Of a DNA stretch of 64,000 bases, positions 13,790 to 25,789 are shown in pieces (the stretch's first letter is position 1; every line of letters starts with the position of its first letter). The stretch lies in NCBI GenBank assembly GCA_034766995.1, contig CM068321.1, positions 10,319,026 through 10,383,025 on the forward strand. The letters run 5' to 3'. The translations under genes were made by a program, and so were the position numbers. Under the pieces are notes generated by a model. The model saw only the letters and a list, made by a program, of their open reading frames with translations, was not told where the DNA came from and ran no database searches. Source of the stretch: Acanthacorydalis orientalis. Its lineage: Eukaryota; Arthropoda; Insecta; Megaloptera; Corydalidae.

Positions 13790-14310
13790 ACGATTGCCTT
13801 AATCGCTTCGCCGTTTGTCTCGTGGTACAACAGAGATAAAATGTTGAAGCTTTGTATGTTAACCCAATGAACTATTTCCGGAAAACACGGTCGCGTGCAC
13901 GTCAAACGCAATGTATAACTTGTACCGCGCCATTGACAATGAAGTCAAACACAAGCGCGCGGCTCTGCAGCAGTGAACGGATGAACGCGAGTACTCTTGC
14001 TGTAGAGATAGCGTCGCCTTCGTTACCCATCTCTGTCGGCGCCTATCGCATCTTCTTCGCCGTCACACTGTTTTGTTTGACTTTTCACCGCCCGCTGTCC
14101 GATCAGGAAACTAATTATCTCTTGCCATGCACTTGAGCTTTTTGCTCATTCGTTTTACTAACCTCTTCCCGTCGTCGCGATAGAATGTCGGTTTTTCATC
14201 TCGACATTCTGACTTGTTTAGTTTTGTTTCACGTGTATCGATAATGTAAAACATATATTTTTACGTTGTCTGCTACGTTGACGTCTATTCCTGTTCGTCG
14301 ACATATGCTT
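13790..14310. other. GC island
   Basis: About 500 bp of CpG-rich non-repetitive DNA (for example GGTCGCGTGCACGTCAAACG, TCGGCGCCTATCGC). A 94-codon + strand frame at 13852-14136 has no recognisable domain and is probably a by-product of the higher GC. Candidate enhancer or noncoding exon. Confidence 0.42.
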
Positions 14311-15429
14311 GTTCGTTTAAACAAATGCTATCATTTATTTTTCTGTCATCATCTTGTATATAAATTCAATAATACTTATTTATTAATAATTTTGATTTAC
14401 GATTAAAGATATATATTTTTCTACCCTTTTTTTATATAGTCGAAAGAAGATTAAATTATTAAATAGTAAGGAATCCTGGAAAATAATTACTTATTTCACA
14501 ATATTCCAACATTATTTATAAAAATTCACAAGCTTACAATTGCACTTTTTTATTTCTACACATATTTTGAAAAATCAGTTTTAATCGAAATGATAATATA
14601 AAACTGAATCAATTTCATGAGTGAGATTTTATAATGTTTTCACTTTTCTGAAACAACAATTTAATCAAAGATGTTAAAATACCAGTCCCATCAATTCAGG
14701 GCGTTGAACTGAAGGCCAAGAAATATGGATAAGAATATAGGAAATTCTTACGTATTGATTCGGTTTTCGTGATGACTGATCTGGTAGATACAGAAATCTG
14801 GATAATAAGACCTTGAAGTTACCAGTGAAGCTTAATTTATATAAATTATTAAATAGCATTATCTATCGTTTGTTGTTTTATGACACTCATTGAAATTTAG
14901 TATAAGGTATGGAGATTTCTCGTTTTATTTTTGAAATTTAAAATGCACACGAATGATATGTTTGCAATGTTCAGTTAGTGAGGCAAAGAAACAAACCTTC
15001 TTTTATGCAATTCTTACCAAAAAAATATTTGCGTACGCGAAGGTGATTATAGAAATAAAAAAATTATAAATTAAATGCAGATTATGATTTTTTCCATAAA
15101 TTAGTTTTTAATCCAGTAAATACTTCAAGTAACACATGATTATATACAAACACTTTTGAATTTAGGAAGTCTTTAAAAATCTGACATGTACTCATTAATG
15201 TTAATTTCTTTTTACCCAATTAAAACTTTATTCGATTTGGTTAGTTGAGAATTACTTACTTTTTAATGCTTGAGATTTCATAGCATTTTTTCAATCGTTG
15301 TTGGACCTTTAATCTGTATATGTGAATATTCTTTTCTTCATAGATTTGACAGGCTGCATGTAAAGAAATAGAAAGGTCACAATATAGTTTTTACACAGTG
15401 ATTACATACATTTTCATTAATAATTATTC

Positions 15430-15565
15430 CATACTCTCACAAACCATAAAACATGTTTTGATCAGTTGTGTTCAAATAGTTAAGTAATTACCGTTTTTGA
15501 TTGTTGCTTATGCACATTTCCATATTGATCCCTTTATCCTCAGTGATACATTATATTTTTTTAAT
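15430..15565. repeat. Long-inverted-repeat family, copy H (left arm)
   Basis: TTTTTGATTGTTGCTTATGC, then ACATTTCCATATTGATCCC and TATCCTCAGTGATAC. The preceding CACAAACCATAAAACATG resembles the copy at 63280. A (TA)n tract interrupts it at 15574. Confidence 0.6.
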
Positions 15566-15571
15566 ATCGAA

Positions 15572-15573
<2 letters not shown>

Positions 15574-15654
<81 letters not shown>
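15574..15654. repeat. (TA)n microsatellite
   Basis: Uninterrupted run of about 40 units, adjacent to long-inverted-repeat copy H. Confidence 0.97.
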
Positions 15655-15657
<3 letters not shown>

Positions 15658-15793
15658 CTTATCTTTTTTAACTCATCGCCAACTGCTTATCCTCTCTTTT
15701 TAATATTTTTTTTTTTATAAAAAAACAAATAAGTTTGTTAATCACAATCATTGTTTATTTCAAAAATGTACATTTAATAAAAATAAATATGGG

Positions 15794-15824
<31 letters not shown>

Positions 15825-15844
15825 ATATATATATATATATAAAT

Positions 15845-15900
<56 letters not shown>
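15794..15900. repeat. (TA)n, two blocks
   Basis: TA blocks 15794-15840 and 15852-15900 separated by AAATTTATATG. Confidence 0.95.
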
Positions 15901-15903
<3 letters not shown>

Positions 15904-16079
15904 CACAACTTTGTATATTGATATAAAGTTGTTCTAATATTTTTTAATATCTTTTAATTGGGAGTTGTTTTGCTCATTGTTAATTAATATTTATGTGACA
16001 TTATATAATATTTGTGATGGTTTTAAAGCTACATATAAATGTAATAAAATTGGTCCGGTATGTGTTGTTATCTACTTGT

Positions 16080-16600
16080 TTAACTACTGCATTTTGCGTG
16101 TAAGTTTGCACGTTTCACAGACGTTTTCGTGCACTGGGACGTGTGCTTTCTACTTCTACTACCAGTTCGCGTAGTATTGTCGTCATTGTCACTCCTGTTA
16201 GTTGTATCCTGGTGGGTTATAGCGTGTGTTGTATCGTTAGCGGCGGCCATTTGCATAAACAAAACGCATTAGGCGGCGCTCATTAGTCAGTAAACTTTAA
16301 TTAAGGTTAGTTTTTGGCTCCACGCTGATAAGTAACGTTTAAAATTCACGACCACGACTGAAGTTAAGAGACGGACGATGAATGCTCGTCATGGTGGGGT
16401 GAAAGGGGAGGATGGATGCCCGAGTTGTTTTAGTCGTCGACGTTTGTCACATGCTGAGCGACCTACGACAGTCGCTACTGAGGGCGAAGCACTATCTTTG
16501 CCTTGTATGAATTGTCGCCCGCCCGTCGACATTCTCGGGCTTCCTACTATGTACAAGAGCTGCTTCGCCCCCATTTGAATAAACCAAACTATATAGGGAG
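16080..16600. other. GC island with octamer site
   Basis: Contains GCGGCGGCC followed by the POU octamer ATTTGCAT (16249-16256), then TTAATTAAGG. The second half is CpG-rich (TTGTCGCCCGCCCGTCGAC). Open frames on both strands (66-110 codons) run into the adjacent (TA)n tract and are not credible genes. Confidence 0.42.
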
Positions 16601-16607
16601 AGAAACG

Positions 16608-16619
16608 TACACACACGCG

Positions 16620-16705
<86 letters not shown>
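16608..16705. repeat. (AC)n(AT)n microsatellite
   Basis: AC units turn into about 33 AT units at the edge of a GC island. Confidence 0.97.
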
Positions 16706-16709
<4 letters not shown>

Positions 16710-17309
16710 ACAGAAACACAATGCTTTTTTTATATGATTTAAGTGTATGAAAGAATGAAGTTATTTTTTGTTATATCAATATTAGCGAGACGTATGTGGT
16801 AACAAAGAACATTTTTTATATCATTAATTAAATTATGTTTACAAAAATTGAACCTGTGCGATATCAATTTACAAAATTAATAAATAAAATATAAGAACCG
16901 TGTGGATATGATCAAAATTAGATAAGTTTAATTCGAAATTATTAATATTATATTTTAAAAATAATATCAGCAGTCCATTAACGACAGAAAAAATTTATAG
17001 TTGTCATTTGTAAAAAAAATGTTAATTATTTAGTTCGTAAAGAGTTTCTATGAAGAATGTTATATACTAAAATAAAAAATATCGTTTATTTACAGCACTT
17101 GGTACTATTTAAAATATAAATTATTTATGAATTATCATCTTTAAATACCGACTAAATTTTAGCTCTAGTTTTAATTAATGTTAAATATGCAATTATTTTA
17201 AATTTGTAATAAAATATCAGCTTCATACTTTTTATTTATCAATACTGTGAAGTTAAACGATTTTTAAATAAATTAAAAAAATACATTTTTGACAAGTAAT
17301 TTTTTTTAT

Positions 17310-17385
17310 TAGTCTCTTGACACTTAGGATGATGGTGTTACCATCAAATTACGCATAAGCAACAATATACATTTAAACTTCCGAG
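17310..17385. repeat. Long-inverted-repeat family, copy I (right arm)
   Basis: CTTAGGATGATGGTGTTACC, ATCAAATTACGCATAAGCAA and CAATATACA match the right-arm core. Confidence 0.6.
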
Positions 17386-18204
17386 AAAATGTTTAAATTT
17401 TTAAAACTATTTCAGGAGAATGTTAATAATATTGAAAATATTAAATAGGTTGTAAATATAATACCAAACTAAGAGAACCAAGTCGAGGTAAAAACTGATT
17501 TGCAATAATCTATGATTCTTATTTAACAAATGATCTGTTCTAACGTCTGACTGACAAATGTTAAAAATAATTAAGTGAAACTCATGTAGATAACTATATG
17601 TTGTAAAAATGTTGAAGAAAATTCACACTGGAAAAAGTATGGCTCTTGTTTCGATATTTTAGATCGTCATCTTTTAATAAAACTCAGTTTAGATGTTGTG
17701 TTCTGAACTACTTATCTCTAGTCTTAAAAAGGCTTTACAATACAAATTTCTTCTTTTATTCAGTTTTATAGTATAGCAAACTATACGATTGAAACCCTTA
17801 AAAGAGGAATAAATAACACTGAACATTTTTATGGAAACGTAAAAATGTTGCTTACAATCTGGTCACTTTTTTACATCCATGTATAATATTATTTAAAGAT
17901 GTAAAAGAATACTCTTTTGCAAAGACTACATTACTCCAATCACTCTGGAAATTTGTCTTCACTCAGTTCCAACCTTTTTTCTATATCTTTAAGTGACAGT
18001 AATTTGTTGCTTAAAATTTCATACCATTTCTATATATGTTATTCTGTATATGAGAATATTCTTTTCAGAATAGATTTTGTTAGGTTATGTTTAAATAAAT
18101 TGGAAGATCGCAATGTAGTTTTACCATTATGACTAAATACAAATTCATAAATGACTTCTGTAAGTTGAATCTTATCGCACTAATCACACATTTTTTTCAG
18201 TTTT

Positions 18205-18400
18205 AAATACGTTTTCGAAATGTTCAATAATTGATTACTGATTACTTTTGAATTCCGATTATATACTTTTAGATAGAGATGCCATTATCCTTAAAACTCT
18301 GATTTACAAAAAAAAAATAGATTTCTTTGTACTTTAGTTTTTGAGAATGATGGCATCCCCATAGAAATGCACATAAGCAATAATATCCAATCAAGAACCT
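18205..18400. repeat. Long-inverted-repeat family, copy J (both arms)
   Basis: Left arm ATAATTGATTACTGATTACT ... AGATAGAGATGCCATTATCC; right arm GAGAATGATGGCATCCCCAT, AGAAATGCACATAAGCAATA. The arms face each other across an A-rich loop, about 330 bp before the second membralin exon. Confidence 0.68.
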
Positions 18401-18659
18401 TAACATATTGATTTTCGATATTTACATGAAAAAATAAAATATTTAATTAATAATATACGTTCTCTGTTTTATTATGGAAATATGTAATACACATTCTGTA
18501 TTCAAATATTATTTAATATTTGTTGTTATTTGCTAAAAATGTGCCTGGATTCAATATGTACAAAATGCAATCAGTCAAGAAAGGAAAAAGAAATGCATCA
18601 GTTATTGATAATTTTTTATTCATTAATCCCATTGAAGCACACATTTCACGATAATGTAA

Positions 18660-18872
<213 letters not shown>

Positions 18873-18897
18873 TAAGTGATTAAATGTTCATTTCAAC

Positions 18898-18916
18898 ATA
18901 TATATATATATATATA
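18898..18916. repeat. (TA)n microsatellite
   Basis: Short run 26 bp after the second exon's donor. Confidence 0.92.
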
Positions 18917-19733
18917 ATTTTAGAAACCTAATAGTATAGTGAATAATTATTCATTAAGTAATACTTTTTAAGTTCTTAAGTATATTTTTTTAATTTAATT
19001 AATTTATTTGTATTTATTACATTGATTTTTTATTTAAAAGACTGAACTTTTTTGGTAAAAAGTAAATATGTAGTTTTCGAAAAATTAATTTTCATTGATG
19101 GTATGTGTATTTTTTATACGTAAGTACTTTTTATTATTTGTATATTTTTTGTAGATTGAGATTCATTTTTATATTTAAATCTAATCATATTTTTGTCCTA
19201 ATGTTTTTATGCCTACATTTAATGCTACTACAAAAAACTTAATTGAGCGCGGAAAACTCTTTTAAAAAATTAATTTATTATTTTTATTTCAATTACTTAT
19301 ATTTGGATTCTAACAATTCAATGAAGAATATTTTTGCCTATTTAATTTTTTTATTTGCTGTCTTTTTATTTTTAATTCAGTTAGTCGTTTTTTTGCTTTA
19401 CTTGTTTAGACCTTTTTCATGAACTCTCCGTTCTAAAATGAGTCATAAACATTAGCCATAGATTGGTGGTTTAATAATTATTGATTATTTAGAAAATGTT
19501 CATTTTATATTAACTGTACTTCATTTTATTTATATACTATTAATCTAATATTTAAGTGTTTTTGTGATGTTGAATAGTGTACGAACGAAATGTTCGTAAT
19601 ATTTTATTTTATAGCATTTTTAGTTTTGTCTGAAATAAACTCACATTTCAGATGAAGTGTTTGATATTAATGGAAAATTAAATACTATTTTTTATGTAGA
19701 AATATGATTAAGATAAGTATTATTTACTATATG

Positions 19734-19734
<1 letters not shown>

Positions 19735-19828
<94 letters not shown>

Positions 19829-19836
19829 CGTGTGTT
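19735..19836. repeat. (TA)n(TG)n microsatellite
   Basis: Long TA run ending in TG units with one CG. Confidence 0.97.
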
Positions 19837-20213
19837 ATTTTTAATTTGTAATTGAAGAAAAGTAAACTCAAATTTTCTAAATATCATTTATATACAGTAG
19901 AAAATTTATGTTGGTAGAAATATTATTTCGTCATACATTTGGCTTATTGTATTGAGCAGATTTTTTTTATAAATATTGTGGCGAGATAGTGGAAATAAAA
20001 TAATAAATTTTCGAACATTTTTCAAATCTTGAAAATGATGCAAGTACGAATTATGGAATATTATTTAATAAAAAATCTTATTAAAAAATAATCAGAGAAA
20101 TTCAGGACCTTTTTATAAAACCAAGTAAAGAAAGATATGGATTCTATTAGATAATTCGAATGTGATTATGATTGATTCTTGTTTATATATTCTTATTCTC
20201 TCTTTCTATCTTC

Positions 20214-20214
<1 letters not shown>

Positions 20215-20250
<36 letters not shown>

Positions 20251-20265
20251 CATATACATATATAT
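20215..20265. repeat. (TA)n microsatellite
   Basis: Ends in TACATACATATACATA. Confidence 0.95.
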
Positions 20266-20289
20266 CACTTATTGGTCAACACAACCAAA

Positions 20290-20710
20290 ACTAGAATATT
20301 GTGTTGAGATTGGGATTATGGGTGGTAAGAGGTGACTGATACTCTACTTCTCCCGTAATCATCGAAATCCGGTCGGATTCCGTAGAGTATCGCACGCGAG
20401 GACATGGTGGTCACATGACATAAATGCCCGCCTAATTAGATTTGTCTTACCCAGATGACGACATGAGATAGTAGAGTGTGTATGTAAGTACCGTCGTTAC
20501 ATGTTCTGCCATGGTCGACGCTATAACTTCAACGGCCGCGGCTACTGTGACGCCACCTGACAGTGAATGTCCCGCGGCTAAACGCAATTTAAACTTTTAT
20601 TTTATTTATTTTATTTTATGTCGCATCTCTCATTTCCCTATACCTACACATTACTTTCGAAGCTGCGAATGCTGGCAGGAACAGAAACGGATTTAGCTTT
20701 ACACTAAGGT
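20290..20710. other. GC island
   Basis: CpG-rich block with CCGGTCGGATTCCG, CCCGCCTAATTAGATTTG (TAATTAG homeodomain-like) and ACGGCCGCGGCTACTG. A 72-codon frame at 20478 has no homology that I recognise. Confidence 0.4.
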
Positions 20711-21006
20711 GGTATTACTATCACTGACGTAAACACTGGTTTTAACCAAAAAATAAATTGAAGTTATTAGTTAAAAAAGGTGTTAATCGCATATTTGAAA
20801 ATGAACGTTAAATTTTCTCGCTGAAAATGTGTTGTTTGAAAAAAATATTATAATTATTGGATGTAAAAACGTCCCGATCTTTAAAAAAAATAAATGTACT
20901 CATTTGGTTGTGAAATTACTTGTTATATATACTTTCATTTTCTTTAATGCAGTGATTGTTTTGGCGTAATTATAAACTAAACGACAAATATTGCTGATTC
21001 AATTTA

Positions 21007-21178
21007 GGCTTCCACATGGTAGTATTAAAAGAGGGCGCAGGGGTTAAGAAAAGTTATTTTTTATTTAGTATTTTAGTTCAATTCAATACTAAAATATAAT
21101 TGAATTAAAATACTAAATAAGATAATGTTTTTTTTTAAATTTTTGCGTTTTTTTAAAAAATATTTTCATGTGGAAGCC
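21007..21178. mobile_element. TA-flanked MITE, copy 1 of family with GGCTTCCACATG ends
   Basis: Inverted ends GGCTTCCACATGG / CATGTGGAAGCC are flanked by TA at 21005-21006 and 21179-21180, and weaker similarity extends outward (ATTCAATTTA / TAAGTTCAAC). The centre is itself palindromic around TTTAGTATTTTAGTTCAA and TTGAATTAAAATACTAAA. It is 172 bp long and noncoding. A second copy is at 60520-60731. Confidence 0.82.
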
Positions 21179-21229
21179 TAAGTTCAACCACCTATATATT
21201 TACATACTTTTTATCTTCTTTATTGTACA

Positions 21230-21580
21230 ATACAGTCCTGTTAAACGAATATAGTCAACAGCACTGTTCGTATTTAAAAAAAGGTGCTACGACCTCAACC
21301 TACTCGCATTACTCTGGCGCTCAGAACTTTTTTTTATATAAAAAATAGACTACCGCCGGCCTGACAGTTGTTTACCGCCAACTTTTTGCCACCGCCGTCG
21401 TTGCCGTTCAACCGTGTTGATTTCCATCAACATGTTTGTTTGGCCGAGTGTTATTATTTGACTTTTTACGGATTTTTATTTACTTATACGTAAATTATTT
21501 CAGGCGAAAAGTTACAAATCGGACAGTCGTGATGAATGTATCGGACCGGTAGGTACATTCATATTAGTTATAAATCGTCG
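21230..21580. other. GC island between MITE and microsatellite
   Basis: Contains CTACCGCCGGCCTGACAG, CACCGCCGTCGTTGCCG and the dyad TTGATTTCCATCAA. No gene recognised. Confidence 0.38.

Positions 21581-21584
<4 letters not shown>

Positions 21585-21676
<92 letters not shown>
21585..21676. repeat. (TA)n(GT)n, interrupted once
   Basis: Interrupted by CTC, ends in eight GT units. Confidence 0.96.
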
Positions 21677-21784
21677 TAGCGTGTACACGAATATACAGAT
21701 TAATTCCATTATTGCGAGCATTACACTTGCTTTATAATGATTATTATTCGTTATGTTAATGCCAGAAAAATTCTAATTAAATAT

Positions 21785-22110
21785 TATCTGTTTCTAAATA
21801 AATTTCTAATAATACTTTTTGTGGACCACCCTTGGATATCGAAGAAACCAATTAACATTGTCTTGATTTTTGATTTTGACATTCTGTTTTTTTTCGGATG
21901 TTCACCCTCTTCTACTCTTTTGATTGCTCTGTCGCCGGGTTTCAAGATCATATTGGACCACTCATGATTCGTCGCCAGTAACAACACTTTCCAAACCAAA
22001 AATTTAATGATCGTTCTTGGTCAGTTTTTTATCGCACATTTCCACGACGACAAATTTGAGAACAATTTTCAAAACTTCACTGAAGATCGAAATCCTTACT
22101 CGTTGAAACT
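21785..22110 (-). pseudogene. Mariner transposase fragment, frameshifted
   Basis: Read on the minus strand, the fragment gives VVTGDES followed by a stop and QYD-ETRRQSNQ, the mariner signature around the second catalytic Asp (TGDESWV-QYDPETKRQS). A frameshift then leads into HPKKNRMSKSKIKTMLIGFFDI and QGW, the typical RMSKSKIKTMLIxFFDIxGWVH block. A one-base loss in GGGTGG-TCCAC breaks the expected GWVH. Upstream lies a weaker match (VVVEMCDKKLTKND). The N-terminal DNA-binding half and the last catalytic Asp region are absent, and no terminal repeats are visible; the fragment is flanked by (TA)n tracts at 21585 and 22125. It is a dead remnant of a Tc1/mariner DD34D element. Confidence 0.85.
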
Positions 22111-22122
22111 TTGGAGCATATG

Positions 22123-22124
<2 letters not shown>

Positions 22125-22184
<60 letters not shown>
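22125..22184. repeat. (TA)n microsatellite
   Basis: Borders the mariner fragment. Confidence 0.96.
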
Positions 22185-22188
<4 letters not shown>

Positions 22189-22659
22189 TGGTAAATGCTA
22201 TTTTTTATCTTTTTAATAAATTTACCCATATTGAATTTTCATTATTAAGCACTATAAAAATTATTATCTGCAATCGGTGTTTTTTTTTAAAAAAGATTAT
22301 AAAAAATATGTTATATCAAAGTTATATGAAACCCTAGTACCAGCCAGCAGTAACCGTGCCTCGATATGCTGTGTACACATAGAGTACGAATGAGATACGA
22401 TCACGCCTCATTGGAATGTTTATTTAAGAAATTTTTATTTTTACTATCGTCGAAGTGAAAACTGAATTGTTTCGTTTTGTTTGATATCTGTTTTATTTAT
22501 TTAAACGGTATACGCACCTATACTTTTATTAACATTGCATCATAGTCTCACGTTTTCTCTCGTTGAAGTGCAAATATAATCGTACTCTTATTACATTTTG
22601 ATTTTTTCTTATCTACAGTTACTATTGTGTATCATTGCACGTTATGTACACGTGCATGA

Positions 22660-22668
22660 TATATGTAT

Positions 22669-22750
<82 letters not shown>
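22660..22750. repeat. (TA)n with TGTA variants
   Basis: Near-perfect TA tract with variants at both ends. Confidence 0.96.
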
Positions 22751-23394
22751 GATGCAGACTATGTTGAAGGTGGAGAAAAGCGATCCACTATTGCTTTTTT
22801 GCATTTCGATCTTGGTTGTGTTGTAGTTATTTGTGTCGTTAACGGTTGTGATAGACGTTCGTATGCTAACGAAGACAATTGTCTACATAATGAAGTAGAT
22901 TCATTTGTCGTTTAAACAAATATTTCTTTCAAATGACTTTTATTCTTTTTGAAAGTTATTTATCTTCGTACATTTTCCTGTAGTATAATAGGAGGATAAT
23001 TTAATATCAGTGTTCGCTTTTGCTTTTTCAAATATATTAATATTTCAAGTAGACAAACGGAAATAATGTATATAAGATAGAAAGGAATGTAAATTAAATG
23101 TTTTACATTCTTTATGAAAATTGAGTTTGAAAGAAGCACTCTACTTAACTCTTTTGAAATAAAGTCAGTGCTTTCTCTGTATCTCATTAATAAAAAAGCT
23201 CTTGTCGGTATCATGTTCTTCATTTCTAATCTGAAATAAACAGTTGTATTAAATCTTTCTTTTACCATTCCACAAATTGATTAAAATCATAGTTTCTAAA
23301 ACACTTGACTATTATTTTTTCTTTTTATGTTTTTTAACTATAAATAACACAAATAATCTGAAGTTGCTATAATTATTTCTTGATATTTGCTTTG

Positions 23395-23545
23395 ACAGTC
23401 GTCGTTTTCCTTTTGAATTACTTGAATTTCTGTCAATTATTACTAGTTTCAGCATATGTGCTATTTGTAGCGAATTTGTGCTGAAACTAGCAGTAGAAAA
23501 CAACTCAAGAAAAACCAAATGACTCAAAAGGACGAAGAGCAGCAT
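23395..23545. repeat. Isolated long imperfect hairpin
   Basis: A perfect 12-bp inner stem CTAGTTTCAGCA (23443-23454) / TGCTGAAACTAG (23479-23490) has a 24-nt loop. Outer parts also pair imperfectly: CCTTTTGAATTACTTG at 23409 against the complement of CAAATGACTCAAAAGG ending 23531. The sequence is not part of a recognised repeat. It could be a decayed MITE or a hairpin RNA gene. Confidence 0.6.
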
Positions 23546-24069
23546 TTCAATGAAGCAACAGGACCATGGATATGAAAAAAAGAATTATAACTATAATTTT
23601 ATTATCAATTCGTACACGTATAGCGATGCTATTTTATTCTCAGATTTCAAAGTAGTGCAAAATCTAATAAAGGCTTGGATAATATGTTGATGAAAACCGT
23701 ATGTGTCTATATATATTATATATAATATAGAAGCATTCAAAATATTTTCAAAACGATAATTAAAAATTAAGCCGTAAAATTAGAAAGTATGTTAAGTCCA
23801 TCATTCTATTTCATGAAATATGTCATCATTTCGATTTGAATTTAAAAAAAAAATAGAAATGAAAGGAATTCCATCGGTTGATAATAAATTTGAGGCGAAT
23901 GTATAGTCAATAAGTATACGGCGACATAGCCAGCAGTTAAACCATCCGTTCGATTGACGGACGACAATCGTAATTAGTTTTAAATGGAGACACATCGTAA
24001 TCGAACCCAAATACCAAAGTGTAGGCAGATAATAATAGCTGACGATATCTTGATTCAAACTTTGCCGTT

Positions 24070-24440
24070 GATGCAATCGGACGAAATTCTCGAACAGGCC
24101 GCAAAAGATCGGATTTGAATCGCGGCCATCGGTGATAGACAATTGGCGGACGAACGTCGGAATGACGGAGACGCGGCGTCGAATGAGACCGCTTACGAAT
24201 GGACGGGCGTCGTCTAGTGGAAAATCACACTTTAATCTGAGTTTAACGACCGACCGCCTACCCGCCCACGCTTAATTACGTAATCAATGTTTACGACAAA
24301 TGTAAAGGGCTCTGTGGCTGCCGCGAACTTCGAGACTCTATTTAATTTTTAAATGAGTTTCTTTATCCGATTGCATATCGTAAAGAGGAGAAAGCTACAA
24401 AACACTCGTTCGTGGACGATGGTCTGAAAAAACGATCAAT
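24070..24440. other. GC island with homeodomain/bZIP/forkhead-like sites
   Basis: CpG-rich non-repetitive block. TTAATTACGTAATCA at 24272 combines TAATTA (homeodomain-like) with ATTACGTAAT (matching the PAR-bZIP/E4BP4 consensus), and TGTTTAC (forkhead-like) follows at 24288. The 13 bases TTAATTACGTAAT recur at 59597-59609. Candidate enhancer. Confidence 0.42.
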
Positions 24441-24594
24441 TTAAACATCATTTTGCCCTTTTAAAGTGTGCATAAAAATTATACTAGCACCGTATACTAT
24501 TTTCATGTTATAGAGTGAATATTTTTCTACTTTATTAATTTTTCTAATATTCTCATTTATTTTTTTCATTTCTCCGCAAATCACAAACAATTTT

Positions 24595-24830
24595 TCGGAC
24601 TGAAACATTTCAATAATTAGTTATTGATAATTTTTAACTATTAATTATACATTTTTAAATGCGACGAAGATTATGCAATTTTTTCTATTCCTTAGCTCGT
24701 TGAGATGATGGAGTCGTTATCGAAATGCTTTACGAAACAATTGGAAATGATCAATAATTAAATATAGGACACTTTTGATCAGAATACATTTTTATGGTTT
24801 TCAGAACAGTGAAAAATTCATTTGAGAAAA
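24595..24830. repeat. Long-inverted-repeat family, copy K (both arms)
   Basis: Left arm TCAATAATTAGTTATTGATA, then GCGACGAAGATTATGC; right arm GAGATGATGGAGTCGTTATC, GAAATG, GATCAATAATTAAAT and the outer end AGTGAAAAATTCATTTGAGA. Confidence 0.65.
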
Positions 24831-25438
24831 TCTTGTTTGTTTTTTTTTTGCCCTTATTCTGAAAAAGTTTTACAATATTAAAATTACAATTAATTTTTTT
24901 TTAAATTGATTTCTTGACAGAACATAATATAAACATGTCCGAATAATCTAAAGATCGTATATTTATTTATTTAAACCCAAATACCAGTTGAAATCAACAT
25001 AGTATCATAATTAATTTTGAATCTTCGCTGGTGTGGAAACTTAAAACAGGTCAATGAAATACACACATACGAATGAGATTATATTATCGATACAATAATT
25101 ACAGTAAAACAGTTTCGCTGATTTAAATTGCTTAATTTACAGCTGCTTTCCAACTGAATTTCAAACGGTATAGAGACTACCACCATGGATGCAGCATGAT
25201 GTTGATTGTAGAATTGATGGATTGTGTTCATTAATAGGTATCGTTACAAGCGACAGTGAAAATGTAAAGGAAAATGAATCCTTTTGTTGCTAGATTATTG
25301 TAACAATATTACATAGACGTAACTGATAGTTTGGTTTGTAATACTGAACGCGCGTGAGGAAATCTCAGTTTGCATGTTTGTTGAGAAAGTTTTGTTTATT
25401 GAGAAGTTTAAAGGTTTATATTTTAATAAATGTTTTAC

Positions 25439-25442
<4 letters not shown>

Positions 25443-25489
<47 letters not shown>

Positions 25490-25497
25490 TATATATG

Positions 25498-25552
<55 letters not shown>
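25443..25552. repeat. (TA)n, two blocks
   Basis: Interrupted by ATTATATG and TGTATTTA near the middle. Confidence 0.96.
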
Positions 25553-25555
<3 letters not shown>

Positions 25556-25789
25556 CGCGTGGCTTTTAAATGTCTGTAATTAGACAAGTATAAGAGACTT
25601 ACATTACGTGTGGTAATTAATGGAAACAAACAATGATGTTGTTTGATAATCGTGCGATATAATCCATTAAATTTTCTATTTGGTGTCTCAATAAATGTTT
25701 GGTTTAATGTAGTAAGCAGGAAGAAATTGTTTAAATGGATATACAAGAGAATAACTGCGTGAATATAATTCTAAATCAAAATATTAAAT

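Noticed and set aside
13852..14136. A 94-codon frame in a GC island
   Set aside because: No domain, no splice signals, and GC-rich sequence opens frames by chance.
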